Shown: positions 47,870 to 58,450, counted from the first letter of the stretch. The stretch is 64,000 nucleotides of DNA from Pogonophryne albipinna (GCA_028583405.1 CM053251.1:10675495-10739494), one strand, 5' to 3'. The notes: generated from the sequence alone by a model not told the origin. Numbers and translations are program-made.

Positions 47870-48567
47870 TTATTATTATTATTATTATCTCATTATAGTC
47901 ACAATCCTGCTCAATAACATACACAAACCATAAAGATATTGTCAATTAACATATTTACTTACAAATCCTGTGTCAAACCATCTCTGCAAAGAAGGATGGC
48001 CACAGATTCAACACTAGTGATTCCCATTCTCTGCACACCATGAAAATATCCCTCTCTGAGCTACACTTCCTTTTTTATGACAACTTCCTGTCTAACAGGA
48101 ACTTAAAGCTGCTATACCAAAACTTCCAGAAGATGTCGCTATTAAGCCTGCACTTAATACTATAATACTCATCTTGTCCTCCTCAGGTCAACCTCCTGTC
48201 TGAGAGAACTATCAGTATCAGGAGCAAAATCTCCAAGATGGTGGTAGTAATCGTCCTCCTCTTTGCCATTTGCTGGGGTCCCATCCAGATCTTCATCCTT
48301 TTCCAGTCTTTCTATCCCAACTTCCGTCCCACCTACGCCACATACAAGATCAAGACGTGGGCTAACTGCATGTCCTACGCCAACTCTTCGGTCAACCCCA
48401 TCGTTTACGGTTTCATGGGAGCCACCTTCCAAAAGTCCTTCAGGAAAACCTTCCCGTTTCTGTTCAAGCACAAGGTCAGAGATAGCAGCATGGCTTCCAG
48501 GACTGCCAACGCTGAGATCAAGTTTGTTGCCGCAGAGGAAGGCAACAATAACAATGCAACAAATTGA
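30033..48567 (+). CDS. kiss1rb: Kisspeptin receptor (GPR54 family), five exons
   Basis: Rhodopsin-class GPCR for kisspeptin neuropeptides, acting through Gq at the surface of neurons that control GnRH and reproduction. Exons: 30033-30282, 32742-32866, 46567-46702, 46894-47132, 48187-48567; all introns are GT-AG and phases join exactly, giving 376 codons plus TGA. Visible landmarks: N-glycosylation sites N9, N17, N22; acidic DEDEEGD in the N-terminus; TM1 GN (N62), TM2 LAATD (D90), disulfide C117-C197, DRC at 141-143 in place of DRY, CWGP 279-282, NPIVY 320-324; short basic tail. The length and five-exon plan match teleost kisspeptin receptors, and the sequence fits the kissr2/kiss1rb form retained in most spiny-rayed fish; choice between paralogues is by recall. 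The ATG context is CACAATGT. Intron 2 is 13.7 kb and packed with transposons. All key residues are intact. Confidence 0.93.
31666..32115. mobile_element. TTAA-site MITE, copy 2, interrupted
   Basis: Starts AGGTCCCCTATTATACTG after TTAA (31662-31665), like copy 1 at 20584, and follows it to AAAAAGTGGATTTGGCATAA, where a Tc1 element begins at a TA. The right terminus (GGTGACCT) is not found beyond the Tc1, so it is lost or scrambled. Lies in intron 1 of the receptor gene. Confidence 0.7.
32116..32557 (-). mobile_element. Scrambled Tc1-type transposon fragment with telomere-like insert
   Basis: After a TA, CACTGAACAAAAATATAAAC begins a Tc1-family terminal inverted repeat of about 240 bp that I recognise. 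Then, read on the minus strand, comes the transposase C-terminus (DTDWFSDPP, Pro-rich end at 32405-32450), then GGGTTA-type repeats at 32458-32476, then a short piece in the opposite sense (TTGTGAATCGAGTGG, 32482-32496), then transposase middle in minus sense ([12 protein letters not shown] in the shifted frame, 32498-32557). The N-terminal half, catalytic triad and second terminus are missing. Dead copy in intron 1 of the receptor gene. Confidence 0.7.
37239..38490. mobile_element. hAT element inserted in the left arm
   Basis: Starts CAGAGGTGTGGACTCGAGTC and ends GACTTGGTCCCACCTCTG, flanked by a perfect 8-bp duplication CCAAATAG (37231-37238 and 38491-38498). The right arm has this octamer once at the matching place, showing the empty site. 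The ends are rich in GACTTG/GACTCG motifs. The interior holds other fragments, for example GAGGTGGGAGAAGTTCAGAT at about 37847, a common end of another fish repeat. No transposase. Confidence 0.85.
38666..39537 (-). pseudogene. TE-linked protein with EADT/SDDT motifs and Cys-rich end (left copy)
   Basis: Minus-strand remnants of a protein family that I recall as highly multiplied in fish and invertebrate genomes. The QEEADTR ... IIVRSDDTG spacing resembles the acidic motifs of XPG/PIN-type nucleases (inference). The downstream [11 protein letters not shown] segment and a C-terminal cluster ([16 protein letters not shown], then CTCCAEC) resemble a tesmin-like CXC metal-binding domain. Frames are broken near 39060 and 39240. 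Function, if any, of an intact member is not known to me. Confidence 0.55.
39538..40680. mobile_element. Spacer of the inverted duplication, with its own short inverted repeat
   Basis: Not shared by the two arms. CAAGTCAAATCAAGCAATCT at about 40264 recurs as its complement at about 40623-40642, and TTTATAAAACGG near 39583 matches the complement of CCGTTTTATAAA near 40646, suggesting a MITE or a deletion derivative. The ORFs at 39786-39986, 40036-40266 (minus) and 40113-40472 (plus) have no firm family assignment. Confidence 0.4.
41187..42712 (-). mobile_element. L2-like LINE inserted in the right arm
   Basis: Minus-strand reverse transcriptase: [36 protein letters not shown] and catalytic [10 protein letters not shown] in 42001-42591, then in shifted frames the C-terminal region with RLDYCNG- and [14 protein letters not shown] motifs, and a 3' end at GGTGCTTTACAAATACAATG plus (ATT)n (41190-41213). 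5'-truncated and frameshifted. It splits the right-arm gene between sequences continuous in the left arm. Confidence 0.8.
41358..41525. repeat. 19-21 bp minisatellite inside the LINE
   Basis: About eight units of GGTCTG(T)GGAGTCCTCA(G/T)GT in tandem, an expansion of the [14 protein letters not shown] part of the LINE C-terminus. Confidence 0.8.
46147..46351. mobile_element. Small palindromic MITE before exon 3
   Basis: CACTGAAAAAACTGAAGCAT at the left is repeated as its complement at the right (ATGCTTCAGTGTTTTCAGTG), with TA on each side (46145-46146, 46352-46353), and the whole 205 bp can fold as one hairpin through TTAGTTGAAAGCAATAAT and its complement. TA target use suggests Tc1/mariner-type mobilisation. 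Confidence 0.7.
47839..47889. repeat. (TTC)n(TTA)n microsatellite
   Basis: Trinucleotide runs in intron 4 of the receptor gene. Confidence 0.9.
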
Positions 48568-51170
48568 ATCTAACAGTTTAAAAAAGCAAGAAGGAAATAC
48601 ATGTATCTATAAAGAGCCAATACCGCAAGAAGAAAATTACATTAAAATAAGTATTCAGAGAGGAACTGGAGAGTGGCAAAAGGAGAGACTCTGTTTGGCT
48701 TGTTTTAGTTTTGTTTACAACTCATCAACAAAATGATGTGGGGAAACGCAGACTCATTATACATGTGGAAACTGACAGTGTTTGGCACAATGTTACCTGT
48801 TTGACTGCCAAGGCCAGGCAGTGCTATTGGCACATCATCCATTGAGCTGCCACACATCATAGCCAAACAACAGAGGACAGCCGTAAACCTCCCTGTAAGG
48901 CCATGGCTGCAGATTTGGTATAAACTATTCCGCATTTGGACAGTTGAAGATATGATGTATTCTATTATGAGAATATTGTATTTTGGAAATGACATAAGTC
49001 TGAATGTGCATTTTTACATGGACAATGAATACACTCAAACAGATGCCAATGGACAATGTAATGTGTTTGTATTACTGGAGATAAAGGTGTCTGCCATTGT
49101 GGGAAAACATTTCTTAAAGGTGCAGTGAGACATTTTATTTTCTTGAAGACAGGAACATAAATGGTTTGTGAACACTCTCATGTCTGAATGTTAAATATGA
49201 AGCTAGAGCCAGACGAGATTATTTTAATTTAGCATATAGACTGGCCCTGTCCAAAGTTTAAAACTGACCAGGAGCTCTACAGCTCAGAAAGTAAAGAATA
49301 TTTGATTTGTTATCAAAGGCTGTTGTTCATTTAAGAAATAGTTGCAGCTCAAAACGCCCCATAAATAGAGAAAAAGCTTAGGAGGTGAATAACTAAGTAC
49401 TACCTTAATTGCATCTTTTATCTTCCTAATTTCTGGTAATTTATCTACTGTCTGTTATAAAAGCATAAACACAACCTACAAATGTAATCTTAAGATTTCT
49501 ATATACAACATAAACAGTGTTAATTGGCTTATTTCTGAACTTGAGATAAAACTAAGATACTGTAGCTAATACTCCTTCATTCCAGCCTGTATGCTAAGGT
49601 ACAGTATTTAGATTATATTGAAAATAATGTAAATATTAGATTTTTTTAAAATCTCACTTGGCACTTAATAATACTGACATTCCATTTGTTTATGTAATTG
49701 ATGTGCTCTCCTCTTTTCGTTTTCTGAAACGCAACATGAAAGCTCTCAAGCACAAATCCCAAAATGTTATACCATATTGTTTAAAAATCGGTCTATTAAT
49801 GTTTCTTCATTTGTTATCTGTAGTTTTCATCTGAAATAATGTGGGACCAATTGTACCAATACCTCCTTTTAGTGTGTCTCAAGTAGAGGAGATTATGATG
49901 GAGATGGTAACACAAGCCGGCATCTGAATAGTGAGTAGGATGTTAGTTGTTTATATATATATTCTATACAGTAACAGTAAGCTCAGGATAACAAGAGGTT
50001 AACATTCATTTTTGGTGGGAGTGTAAAGAAGCAAAGCCAGCATCAATTTCTCTGCTGCCATGACTGTGATGAGTGGGAGCGGGCGGAGGCAGGTGTTACG
50101 ACCAGTGAAGCATAGGCGGTGTTTACCTTTCCTTTGTGTCCCACACACCAACATTCACACCTTCCTCAAAACATGTGCAGGCTGTAGACACCTGCACATA
50201 CAAAGGCATGCACATGTACTTTCACCTGGTACAACGTGGAATCGGTTGCCACATATTTGAGAAACAACCTTTTATGATCTTGTCAGGTTGAACTAAATTC
50301 TAACAGGTTGAGGCCACACAAGACATGTTTTGAAAGATTAATTTGAAGGAAACCTTGTATAGAGAGCAGCTGTCTAGAGATGAAAATACAGCCTGTCATT
50401 GATAATACAAAGCCTGCCAGCTCTTCACTCCTAGATGCAGTCCTTTTCTATCCATCCCACATAGTGACATTCAAAAGCAGCTTCATAGAAAACCTGCTAA
50501 TGCAATTCTCATTTACATTTTAGATACTGTTGGACGTGCTGTCATCAGGGCTACATTTGAATTACATAAGAGTTTTTTGAATGTTTTTACATGCCACGAT
50601 CAGCCATAAAACAAAACAAGAATGATTAAGTGAGAACGTGTTTTGGTACATTTTGCAAAAGGAAGCAGACAAACTCTTATCTATGACCACCTCTATGTAA
50701 TCTGTTCAGAACTATATGTAACCCTGAATACAGTTTGCAGTCCAAAGTAGCTACACAAATTAAAACGATTTTACATTTTCAAAATAAAAACCTTGACTAT
50801 AATTTTATTTAAATTGGTTGGTCTACTTTAGCAGTTAGTCATAACCTCCATCTATAATAATAACCTTAATAAAAATAAATGTCCTTTAGTTTCATCTGCG
50901 CATTTAGCATTGAATAAATGGCGTGGTATGAGTGCCTCGCAAAGCCATTTATTTTGTATCGGAGTACTTCTGTCAAACATGGCTGAACATGTTAAATGTA
51001 ATGCAAATGGCCCCTTGCTGATTTGTAATATATGCTACTTGTGCTGCATTTTTTCCATAGAGATAAAGTCAACAGATATTGTTTTAAACTGTATTAAAGT
51101 AAACAGGTATTATCTTGAACTGTATTGAAGTGAACATGTATTATTTTGGACTGTTTTAAGTAATCCTATA
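48568..51170. other. 3' UTR and downstream region of the receptor gene
   Basis: Non-coding. The poly(A) site of the receptor is not obvious: ATTAAA at about 48640 is one candidate and later AT-rich hexamers are others. No other gene or element is recognised to 51170. Confidence 0.4.
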
Positions 51171-51178
51171 TATATATA

Positions 51179-52114
51179 CAGTGGCGATTGGTCATTAGGG
51201 GCAGGTGGGGCACAGCCCCACCTAGTGTCAGCAGAAAGTATTAAAAATAATGATTACAAAAAAATGCAAAAAATAAATTAAAAAATATATAAAATATATT
51301 TTAAGATCATGTTTAATCATCTGATTCGTCTGTACATTGCTGTTTTAGTCTGTGTTCTTCTAATTAGTGTCTACAGTGTGTGCCTATTGAGCTGTTTAGA
51401 GCCATGTGGGACAAAACCAGATCATGCCCCTCCCTCTCACTGTCTAAGTGAACGGTGACTGTAAAAACTACACTGCGCATGCTCAGAATATTTTCCTATT
51501 TAATGTGTGTGGCAAAAAAATAATGACCATAGGGGCATTGAGCTGCCATCCCCACCATACGTCATCTCACATAATTCAGAGCTGATTGGCTGTAAGTAGC
51601 CTACGTGTGCCGCGAAAAGTGTCGTGTGTGAAGAGGAGACGAGAGAGCTGCAGTGACGTGTCCTAAAACCCGGAAGTAAGCTGCGCATGGCTTCCCTCGA
51701 CAAAAAAGCAATGAGATTTCTCCATAGGATTTTAGAAAATAGCTCCAAATAAGATCTGTGGGAAACAAACCTGTTAGATAAATGCACGTTTTGTTCCGCC
51801 GGATAATATCCACATGTTTACCCTACTTTTATAATTTTCAAATCATAAATCTATTGATCGATGACAATTCAATATTTAAATGATAAAATTACATTTTTTG
51901 GGTATCCTTTTGATGAACTGTCTGTTTAAAATTAATTGTAGCATCTGACAAAAAAAGCTTTTGAAAATAATATTATATTTTGATTTAGGTCAAAATATAA
52001 TATTTGTAAACCTGAAGAGTCAGTGACTCGCCAGCCATGAACCTCACTGCAGAAGCTTATAGACATCTACATTTTTTGTGCCCCACCACTTTTGTACATA
52101 TAAAAACGCCACTG
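51179..52114. mobile_element. hAT element (936 bp)
   Basis: Starts CAGTGGCGATTGGTC and ends AAAACGCCACTG, flanked by TATATATA on both sides (51171-51178, 52115-52122). The interior at about 51562-51860 is closely similar to 24232-24510 of the outer hAT element at 23921-27716 although the terminal sequences differ. No transposase. Confidence 0.75.
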
Positions 52115-52269
52115 TATATATAACCTTCTCACTTACACTCAATGACCCAGATACCCTGCTACACACACATACACCTCCTCCCACCAGCACACACACATAT
52201 TCTTTTCAAGGTTCAATCTGGGCCAATATAATCTCAGGCACCAATATATCTGTGTATAATGTTTGATTG

Positions 52270-52830
52270 TCTGGGAAAGAATAGAGTTTGTGTTAAATAT
52301 TCCTTGGGAAAGTAAAGGAGTGAACTCAGGTGCAAGATAAAAAGTGACTCTGTCCTTGTTTACTTCCGAAGCTCTCACGCTCTGTTCAGAAGAAAAATAC
52401 TTTTTCCCAGAACTCTGATTCGCTGTATTGGGCCCGACCCGAAGTGAATCCAACCAGTAAGAACACCTAGGGGAGTGAGCATCCAACACAACTCCTCCCC
52501 ACGGACTCTCTGATTCGCTTAGGAGTAAAATGGGACGGAAGAGCCGACACAACTCCGCCCCAAATATGTCTATGTATACTGTTGTTTATTCATGCAAAAT
52601 GCCCCCTGTTTCTGACTGGCTTGTCCCGATATCTGTATAGCACGGCAGTAGAACTGGGAGTCCAGAGTACTCTGTAACTTGTATTGGTGTTTTTTACCAT
52701 TAAAATCAGATTATTGTTATAATTTTAATTCCGGTCTTTTGAACTCCTTCTCTTATTAATCTGACCAGGCTCATATAACGGACGGCGCGGAGCGGAGGTG
52801 GGCTTTAAGCCACCACCACTGTGTTTGCTC
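52270..52830 (+). mobile_element. Possible LTR-like sequence
   Basis: GC-richer block with a TATA-like TATGTATACTG (about 52571), ATTAAAATCAG (about 52700) and a GC-rich end (ACGGACGGCGCGGAGCGGAG, about 52778), the look of an LTR plus leader. No second copy, TG/CA ends or target duplication could be fixed. Confidence 0.25.
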
Positions 52831-54307
52831 CTACAAGTACTGTGCATTCATTAAGATGGAGGTCATCTATCATATGTATGTTTTCTGCGTTTCATTAACA
52901 ATTCTCATGTTTCTATTATTCTGACATTGTGATTCTTCTACATGTCTGTTATAGTTGTGTGGAAAAATATTCACCTGCCTCAACCTTGAACAAAAGTAAC
53001 AACTAAGTAAGCATTAAATGTTATGGCAAATTGTTGCATTCAAATCTGTTGTTGAACAGAAGGAATGAGGTAATGGAACAATTTAAACTGTAACTCATTG
53101 TGTGGGTACTTTTGTTGAACCATGCATAACCTCTATTATCTAAAGTCATGTTTTGCAGTTGTACTGTGAATCATCTGGAAAAGTGTGTTTCTTTCTCTAT
53201 GGCCATTAAACAAAGAAAAAAATGCTGCTTACTGGTTGATTCTGAGAAAAGTATTACCAAAGTAATGAAGACGTGCATTTTGGTAACAGTACTTAATACA
53301 TTACACGAACAGGAGGACAAACACAAAGTGTATCAGTGCACCGTAAGCACCTTTTTATTTTATTTGGATGTACTGTACAATACATGGAAAACTTACTTAT
53401 TGGGAATTTCAGAATTATTTTTGCTAATGTCTGGTTAATATCCATCAAAAGTATTACTTAGTATTTCTTAGGTTAATTGTTTCCTTACATGCTTTACCAA
53501 AAATAAAAGTAGTAGGTAGTCGTAGTTTAAATGTCTTAAAGACATTCATGGATGTATCTAAGGATGAGCTAACTTTTAATAGTATCACCAGCAGGTCAAT
53601 GTTTTCAATTATCTAGTTAAGCAATCAACAACAAAAAAGTTAATGAGACATTCGTAGTTCCCAGATGATGATTCCCAGACTTTTAGAACCTGACTTTTCC
53701 TCTAGTGCCACTACAAGATTGTGATGTTAGATTAGGAAATTCATGGTCCTCAGATAATTGAATGGTAACAAATTACATTCTCTGACATTTCCTCAAGAGC
53801 CATCACAAGGTAAACAAATCAATATGTCCGATACTGTTAATATGACCACATAACCCTACAAAAAAGTGCATCCCCCTAGACACTATGGTCAGTGCTTCAT
53901 TGCTTACAGCATAAACAAGTGAGTACACATCACAGGACAAGGAGAGAAATTGGAAGACATACGATTTAATCCAGTAAAAAAGCGGAGGGAAATATCTGCC
54001 AAATATGAGACAGATGAAATGGAGAAACTGTTTTCTGGAAGATGAAGTCCTCCAGACGTCCTTCTCAGTGCCGTGGCATTTGACCGTTGAGTGCTGGAGA
54101 ATCTATAGATAATAATAAAAGCTTTATCTTCAAATGTATTGTTTATTTAAATATCATGGCGAGAGACGTCAGTGAATTTTTTTATTATTTCGTGTTGAGT
54201 CATAAGTATCTTTTTTACAATAAAGCAGTCCTATGGTACCTAATGGAAAACTTAACAAGAGAACATTCCCCATTACTCATTTTAAGATGCTTGAAAAACA
54301 ACAAAAC
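52831..54307. other. Non-coding; nothing recognised
   Basis: AT-rich intergenic sequence; the 96-codon ORF at 53148-53438 shows no family resemblance. Confidence 0.4.
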
Positions 54308-54312
54308 AAAAC

Positions 54313-54679
54313 TGTCAAGATCTGTCTGTGTGGTGTTTTGTCTTGTCTTGTTCTGTCTTTGGTTTCCTGTTTTGTTTTGAAAAGTGTTCACCTCCTGTTT
54401 TGCCTGTTGCTTTCTGTCTGTTTTCCCTCCCTGATTACCCGATTATGTTCACCTGGTGCCCGTGTGTTTTCTCCTCCCTCCTCACCTGTCTCTTGTTTGT
54501 TTGATTAGTCATGTGTGCATTTAGGTTCTGTGGTTTCTGTTAGTCGGTGTTAGTTCCTTGTTGTAGTTTGACGTTGTTCACAGGGAAGAGTTCTGTTTTG
54601 TCTCTTTTTTGCCTTGGAATAAAGGCGTATTTTCTGTTAATCTGCATTTGGGTCCTGCTTGCTTCGCTCATCCCTGACA
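54313..54679 (+). repeat. 5' LTR (367 bp)
   Basis: TGTCAAGATCTGTCTGTG to GCTCATCCCTGACA. It carries AATAAA within TTGGAATAAAGGCG at about 54615, a likely poly(A) signal. Confidence 0.9.
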
Positions 54680-54696
54680 GAAGGAACTAACCAAGG

Positions 54697-54909
54697 ATGG
54701 GCCCAGCAGATCCGTTTGAGTTGGAATTACTCAGTTTTTCCTTTTCTTTGGCTGGCTGCTCTGATAAGTGGAGGGGAGCGTCTGGAGTTCAGCAGCGAGA
54801 GGCTGCTCTGGCTGAGGCACACCAGATGGCTATGGAGAAGCCAGGTTTAGTGAAATTCTTACCTGGCTGGATTTTGGAATTCCTCTGTGTGTTATCCCCT
54901 GCCTGTTAG
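54697..54909 (+). pseudogene. gag-like N-terminal remnant
   Basis: The frame from ATG at 54697, 18 bp after the LTR, begins MGPADPFELELL, like the MDPA-type start of fish gypsy gag proteins, and closes after 70 codons (TAG at 54907-54909). The capsid, zinc knuckle and all pol domains that should follow are absent. Confidence 0.5.
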
Positions 54910-55370
54910 CCCGAGGCATGTTAGCTCCCTGTCTCCCAATTCCCAACCTGGTACCATACCAGGTTGGCTTCCGTCTGAAGTCAACCCATGCTTCTGCCCC
55001 AGTTCCTGCTCCTGTCCAGGAGTCGTATTCTGGAACTCGTCTGGCTTATGGAGGTCCACGGTGTATTCAGGCGGCTGCTAAGAGAAGGAGTCACAAGGCC
55101 AAGCTAGCAGCCCGAGCCCCAAGAGCCATGGTTCCAGCCCCAGTCCTGGCCCCAGCAACCATGGTTCCAGCCCTGGTTCCGGCCCCAGCAGCCATGGTTC
55201 GGGCTCCAGTACAGGCCCCAGAAGCCATGGTTCCGGCAACAGAACCGGCCGACACAGCCATGGTTCCGGCCTCAGTTCCGGCCCCAGAAGCCATGGGCCC
55301 GACTCCAGTTTCAGGTACAGGGCTGGCTCCCCAGCCGACGCCAGCTCCCCGAGTCTTGTCGGCGTACCGG

Positions 55371-55802
55371 CCGACTCCAGCACCTCGTCTCCTGCTGGCT
55401 CCCCAGCCGACGCCAGCTCCCTGAGTCTTGTCGGCGTACCGGCCGACTCCAGCACCTCGTCTCCTGCTGGCTCTCCAGCCGACGCCAGTTCCCCGAGTCC
55501 TGTCGGTGTACCGGCCGACTCCAGCACCTCGTCTCCTGCTGGCTGCCCAGCCGATGCCAGCTCCCCGAGTCTTGTCGGCGTTCCGGCCGACTCCAGCACC
55601 TCGTCTCCTGCTGGCTCCCCAGCCGACGCCAGCTCCCTGAGTCTTGTCGGCGTACCGGCCGACTCCAGCACCTCGTCTCCTGCTGGCTCTCCAGCCGACG
55701 CCAGTTCCCCGAGTCCTGTCGGCGTACCGGCCGACTCCAGCACCTCGTCTCCTGCTGGCTGCCCAGCCGACGCCAGCTCCCCGTGTCCTGTCGGCGTACC
55801 GA
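55371..55802 (+). repeat. 72-bp tandem repeat in a 216-bp higher-order array
   Basis: Six exact-period units start at 55371, 55443, 55515, 55587, 55659 and 55731 (CCGACTCCAGCACCTCGTCT). Units 1-3 and 4-6 correspond one to one (CTCCCC, CTCTCC and CTGCCC variants in order), so a 216-bp triplet was duplicated. Reads PTPAPRVLSAYRPTPAPRLL. Confidence 0.92.
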
Positions 55803-55805
55803 CCG

Positions 55806-56636
55806 ACACAAGTCACCTCTCAAGTCACCTCTCAAGTCCCCTCTCAAGTTTCCTCTCTAGTCTCCTCTCTAGTCTCCTCTCGAGTTCCCTCTCAAGTCCC
55901 CTCTCAGGTCCCATCTCGAGTCTCTTCTCGAGTCCTCTCTCAAGTTCCCTCTCAAGTCCCCTTTCAAGTCTCCTCTCAAGTTCCTTCCCGAGTCCCCTCT
56001 CAAGTTTCCTCTCTGGTCTCCTCTCGAGTTCCCTCTCGAGTTCCCTCTCAAGTCCCCTCTCAGGTCGCATCTCGAGTCCCCTCTCAAGTCCCCTCTCAAG
56101 TCCCCTCTCAAGTCCCCTCTCAGGTCCCATCTCGAGTCTCTTCTCGAGTCCTCTCTCAAGTTCCCCCTCAAGTCTCCTCTCAAGTTCCTACCCGAGTCCC
56201 CTCTCAAGTTTCCTCTCTAGTCCCCTCTCGAGTTCCCTCTCGAGTCCCCTCACAAGTTCCTTCTCAGGTCCTCTTTCGAGTCTCTTCTCGAGTCTCCTCT
56301 CAAGTTCCCTCTCAAGTATCCTCTCGAGTCCACTCTCAGGTCCCCTCTCGAGTCCCCTCTCGAGTCCCCTTTCAAGACACTTCTCGAGTTCCCTCTCAAG
56401 TCTCCTCTCGAGTTCCCTCTCAAGTCCCCTCTCGAGTCTCCTCTCGAGTTCCCTCTCAAGCCCTCTCTCGAGTCCCCTCTCGAGTTCCCGATCGAGTCCC
56501 CTCTCAAGTCACCTCTCGAGTCTCCGTTCAAGTTCCCTCTCGAGATCCCTTTCAAGTCACCTCTCAAGTCAACTCTCAAGTTTCCTCTCGAATGCCCTCT
56601 CTCGAGTTCCCACTCAAGTCCCTACTCAAGTGCCGT
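55806..56636 (+). repeat. 12-bp minisatellite, about 69 units
   Basis: Units of CAAGTCCCCTCT / CGAGTTCCCTCT with variation at a few positions. In frame it reads (S-[QR]-V-[PS])n; because 12 is a multiple of three, other frames on both strands also stay open. Confidence 0.92.
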
Positions 56637-58130
56637 TGGAGGTTCCGCTGGGGGTCCTGCCAACCCTATGTCCTGTGCCGTTGGAGGTCCCGCAGACTAC
56701 TCTTCTGCCGGGGGTCCTGCCAACCCCATGTCCTGAGCCGTTGGAGGTCCCGCAGACTGCTCTTCTGCCGGGGGTCCTGCCAACCCCAGGTCCTGTGCCG
56801 TTGGAGGTCCCGCAGACTGCTCTTCTGCCGGGGTTCTGCCAACCCTATGTCCTGTGCCGTTGGAGGTTCCGCTGGGGGTCCTGCCAACCCTATGTCCTGT
56901 GCCGTTGGAGGTCCCGCAGACTACTCTTCTGCCGGGGGTCCTGCCAACCCCATGCCCTGTGCCGTTGGAGGTCCCGCAGACTACTCTTCTGCCGGGGGTC
57001 CTGCCAACCCCATGTCCTGTGCCGTTGGAGGTCCCGCAGACTGCTCTTCTGCCGAGGGTCCTGCCAACCCTATGTCCTGTGCCGTTGGAGGTTCCGCTGG
57101 GGGTCCTACCAACCCTATGTCCTGTCCCGTTGGGTGTCCCGCCGACTACTCTCCTGCCGGGGGTCCTGCCAACTCCATGTCCTGTTCCGTTGGGGGTCCC
57201 GCCGACTACTCTCCTGCCGGGGGTCCTGCCAACCCTATGTCCTGTACCGTTGGGGGTCCCGCCGACTACTCTTCTGTCGGGGGTCCTGCCAATCCTATGT
57301 CCTGTGCCGTTGGAGGTTCCGCCGGGGGTCCTGCCAACCCTTTGTCCTGTCCCGTTGGGGGTCCCGCCGACTGCTCTTCTGCCGGGGGTCCTGCCAACCC
57401 CAGGTCCTGTGCCGTTGGGGGTCCCGCCGACTACTCTTCTGTCGGGGGTCCTGCCAATCCTATGTCCTGTGCCGTTGGAGGTTCCGCCGGGGGTCCTGCC
57501 AACCCTTTGTCCTGTCCCGTTGGGGGTCCCGCCGACTGCTCTTCTGCCGGGGGTCCTGCCAACCCCAGGTCCTGTGCCGTTGGAGGTCCCGCAGACTGCT
57601 CTTCTGCCGGGGTTCTGCCAACCCTATGTCCTGTGCTGTTGGAGGTTCCGCTGGGGGTCCTGCCAACCCTATGTCCTGTCCCGTTGGGTGTCCCGCCGAC
57701 TACTCTCCTGCCGGGGGTCCTGCCAACTCCATGTCCTGTCCCGTTGGGGGTCCCGCCGACTACTCTCCTGCCGGGGGTCCTGCCAACCCTATGTCCTGTA
57801 CCGTTGGGGGTCCCGCCGACTACTCTTCTGTCGGGGGTCCTGCCAATCCTATGTCCTGTGCCGTTGGAGGTTCCGCCGGGGGTCCTGCCAATCCTTTGTC
57901 CTGTCCCGTTGGGGGTCCCGCCGACTACTCTCCTGCCGGGGGTCCTGCCAACCCTATGTCCTGTCCCGTTGGGGGTCCCACCGACTACTCTCCTGCCAAC
58001 CCTATGTCCTGTCCCTTTGGGGGTCCCGCCGACTACTCTCCTGCCGGGGGTCCTGCCAACCCCTTGTCCTGTTCCGTTGGAGGCCCCGCCATCACCTGTC
58101 TCGCCGGGGGTCCTGCCAACTCCTGGTCCT
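56637..58130 (+). repeat. 60-bp (and 45-bp deletion variant) tandem repeat, over 20 units
   Basis: Units contain GTCCTGCCAACCCTATGTCC, TGTGCCGTTGGAGGTCCC and GCAGACTACTCTTCTGCC. Some units lack the last segment. Multi-unit blocks recur (for example around 57240-57420 and again around 57420-57600), showing segmental duplication. All three forward frames are mostly open. Confidence 0.92.
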
Positions 58131-58224
58131 CTTCCGTGGGGGATCCTGCCAAAGCCTGTCCCACCGGCTCCGGTTCCTGTTCGGCCGACACCGGGTCCTG
58201 CCCAGCCTCCAGAGCTGTTTGGCC

Positions 58225-58450
58225 TTCGCCCCACCCTGAACTCTGCCTTGCCCCAGGGCCGTCCGCCCGAGTCCCCCTTTTTGAACTCTGCCTTGTCCCC
58301 GGGCCGTCCGCCCGAGTCCCCCTTTTTGAACTCTGCCTTGCCCCCGGGCTGTCCGCCCGAGTCCCCCTTTTTGAACCCTGCCTCCCGGGCCGTCAGCCCG
58401 AGACCCCATCCTTGATCTCTGCCTTGCCCCCGGGCCGTCCGCCCGAGACC
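58225..58450 (+). repeat. 45-bp tandem repeat near the 3' LTR
   Basis: About four units around GGCCGTCCGCCCGAGTCCCC then TTTTTGAACTCTGCCTTG, reading PFLNSALPPGRPPES. Similar Pro-rich GRPPE tails lie before the 3' LTR in other fish gypsy families (recalled). Confidence 0.85.

Larger units (their letters stand above)
55644..58415 (+). other. Long repeat-driven ORF (923 codons), coding status doubtful
   Basis: The frame from 55644 to 58415 crosses the 72-, 12-, 60- and 45-bp arrays; a second frame, 56630-58798, runs 722 codons. Product would be Pro/Arg/Ser/Cys-rich low-complexity with no domain, signal peptide or membrane segment. Openness in several frames of both strands (for example a 267-codon minus frame at 57431-58234) is explained by repeat periods divisible by three, so it is weak evidence for a protein. 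Confidence 0.4.

Noticed and set aside
48169..48736. Other ORFs over receptor exon 5, both strands
   Set aside because: Shadows of the conserved exon 5 frame that carries CWGP and NPIVY.
55078..55816. Minus-strand ORFs of about 240 codons opposite the 72-bp array
   Set aside because: They exist because the repeat period is a multiple of three and no unit has a stop in those frames; no domain and no promoter context.
55371..58450. CRISPR-like or bacterial repeat array
   Set aside because: Units are contiguous with no unique spacers and lie within an LTR element of a fish genome.
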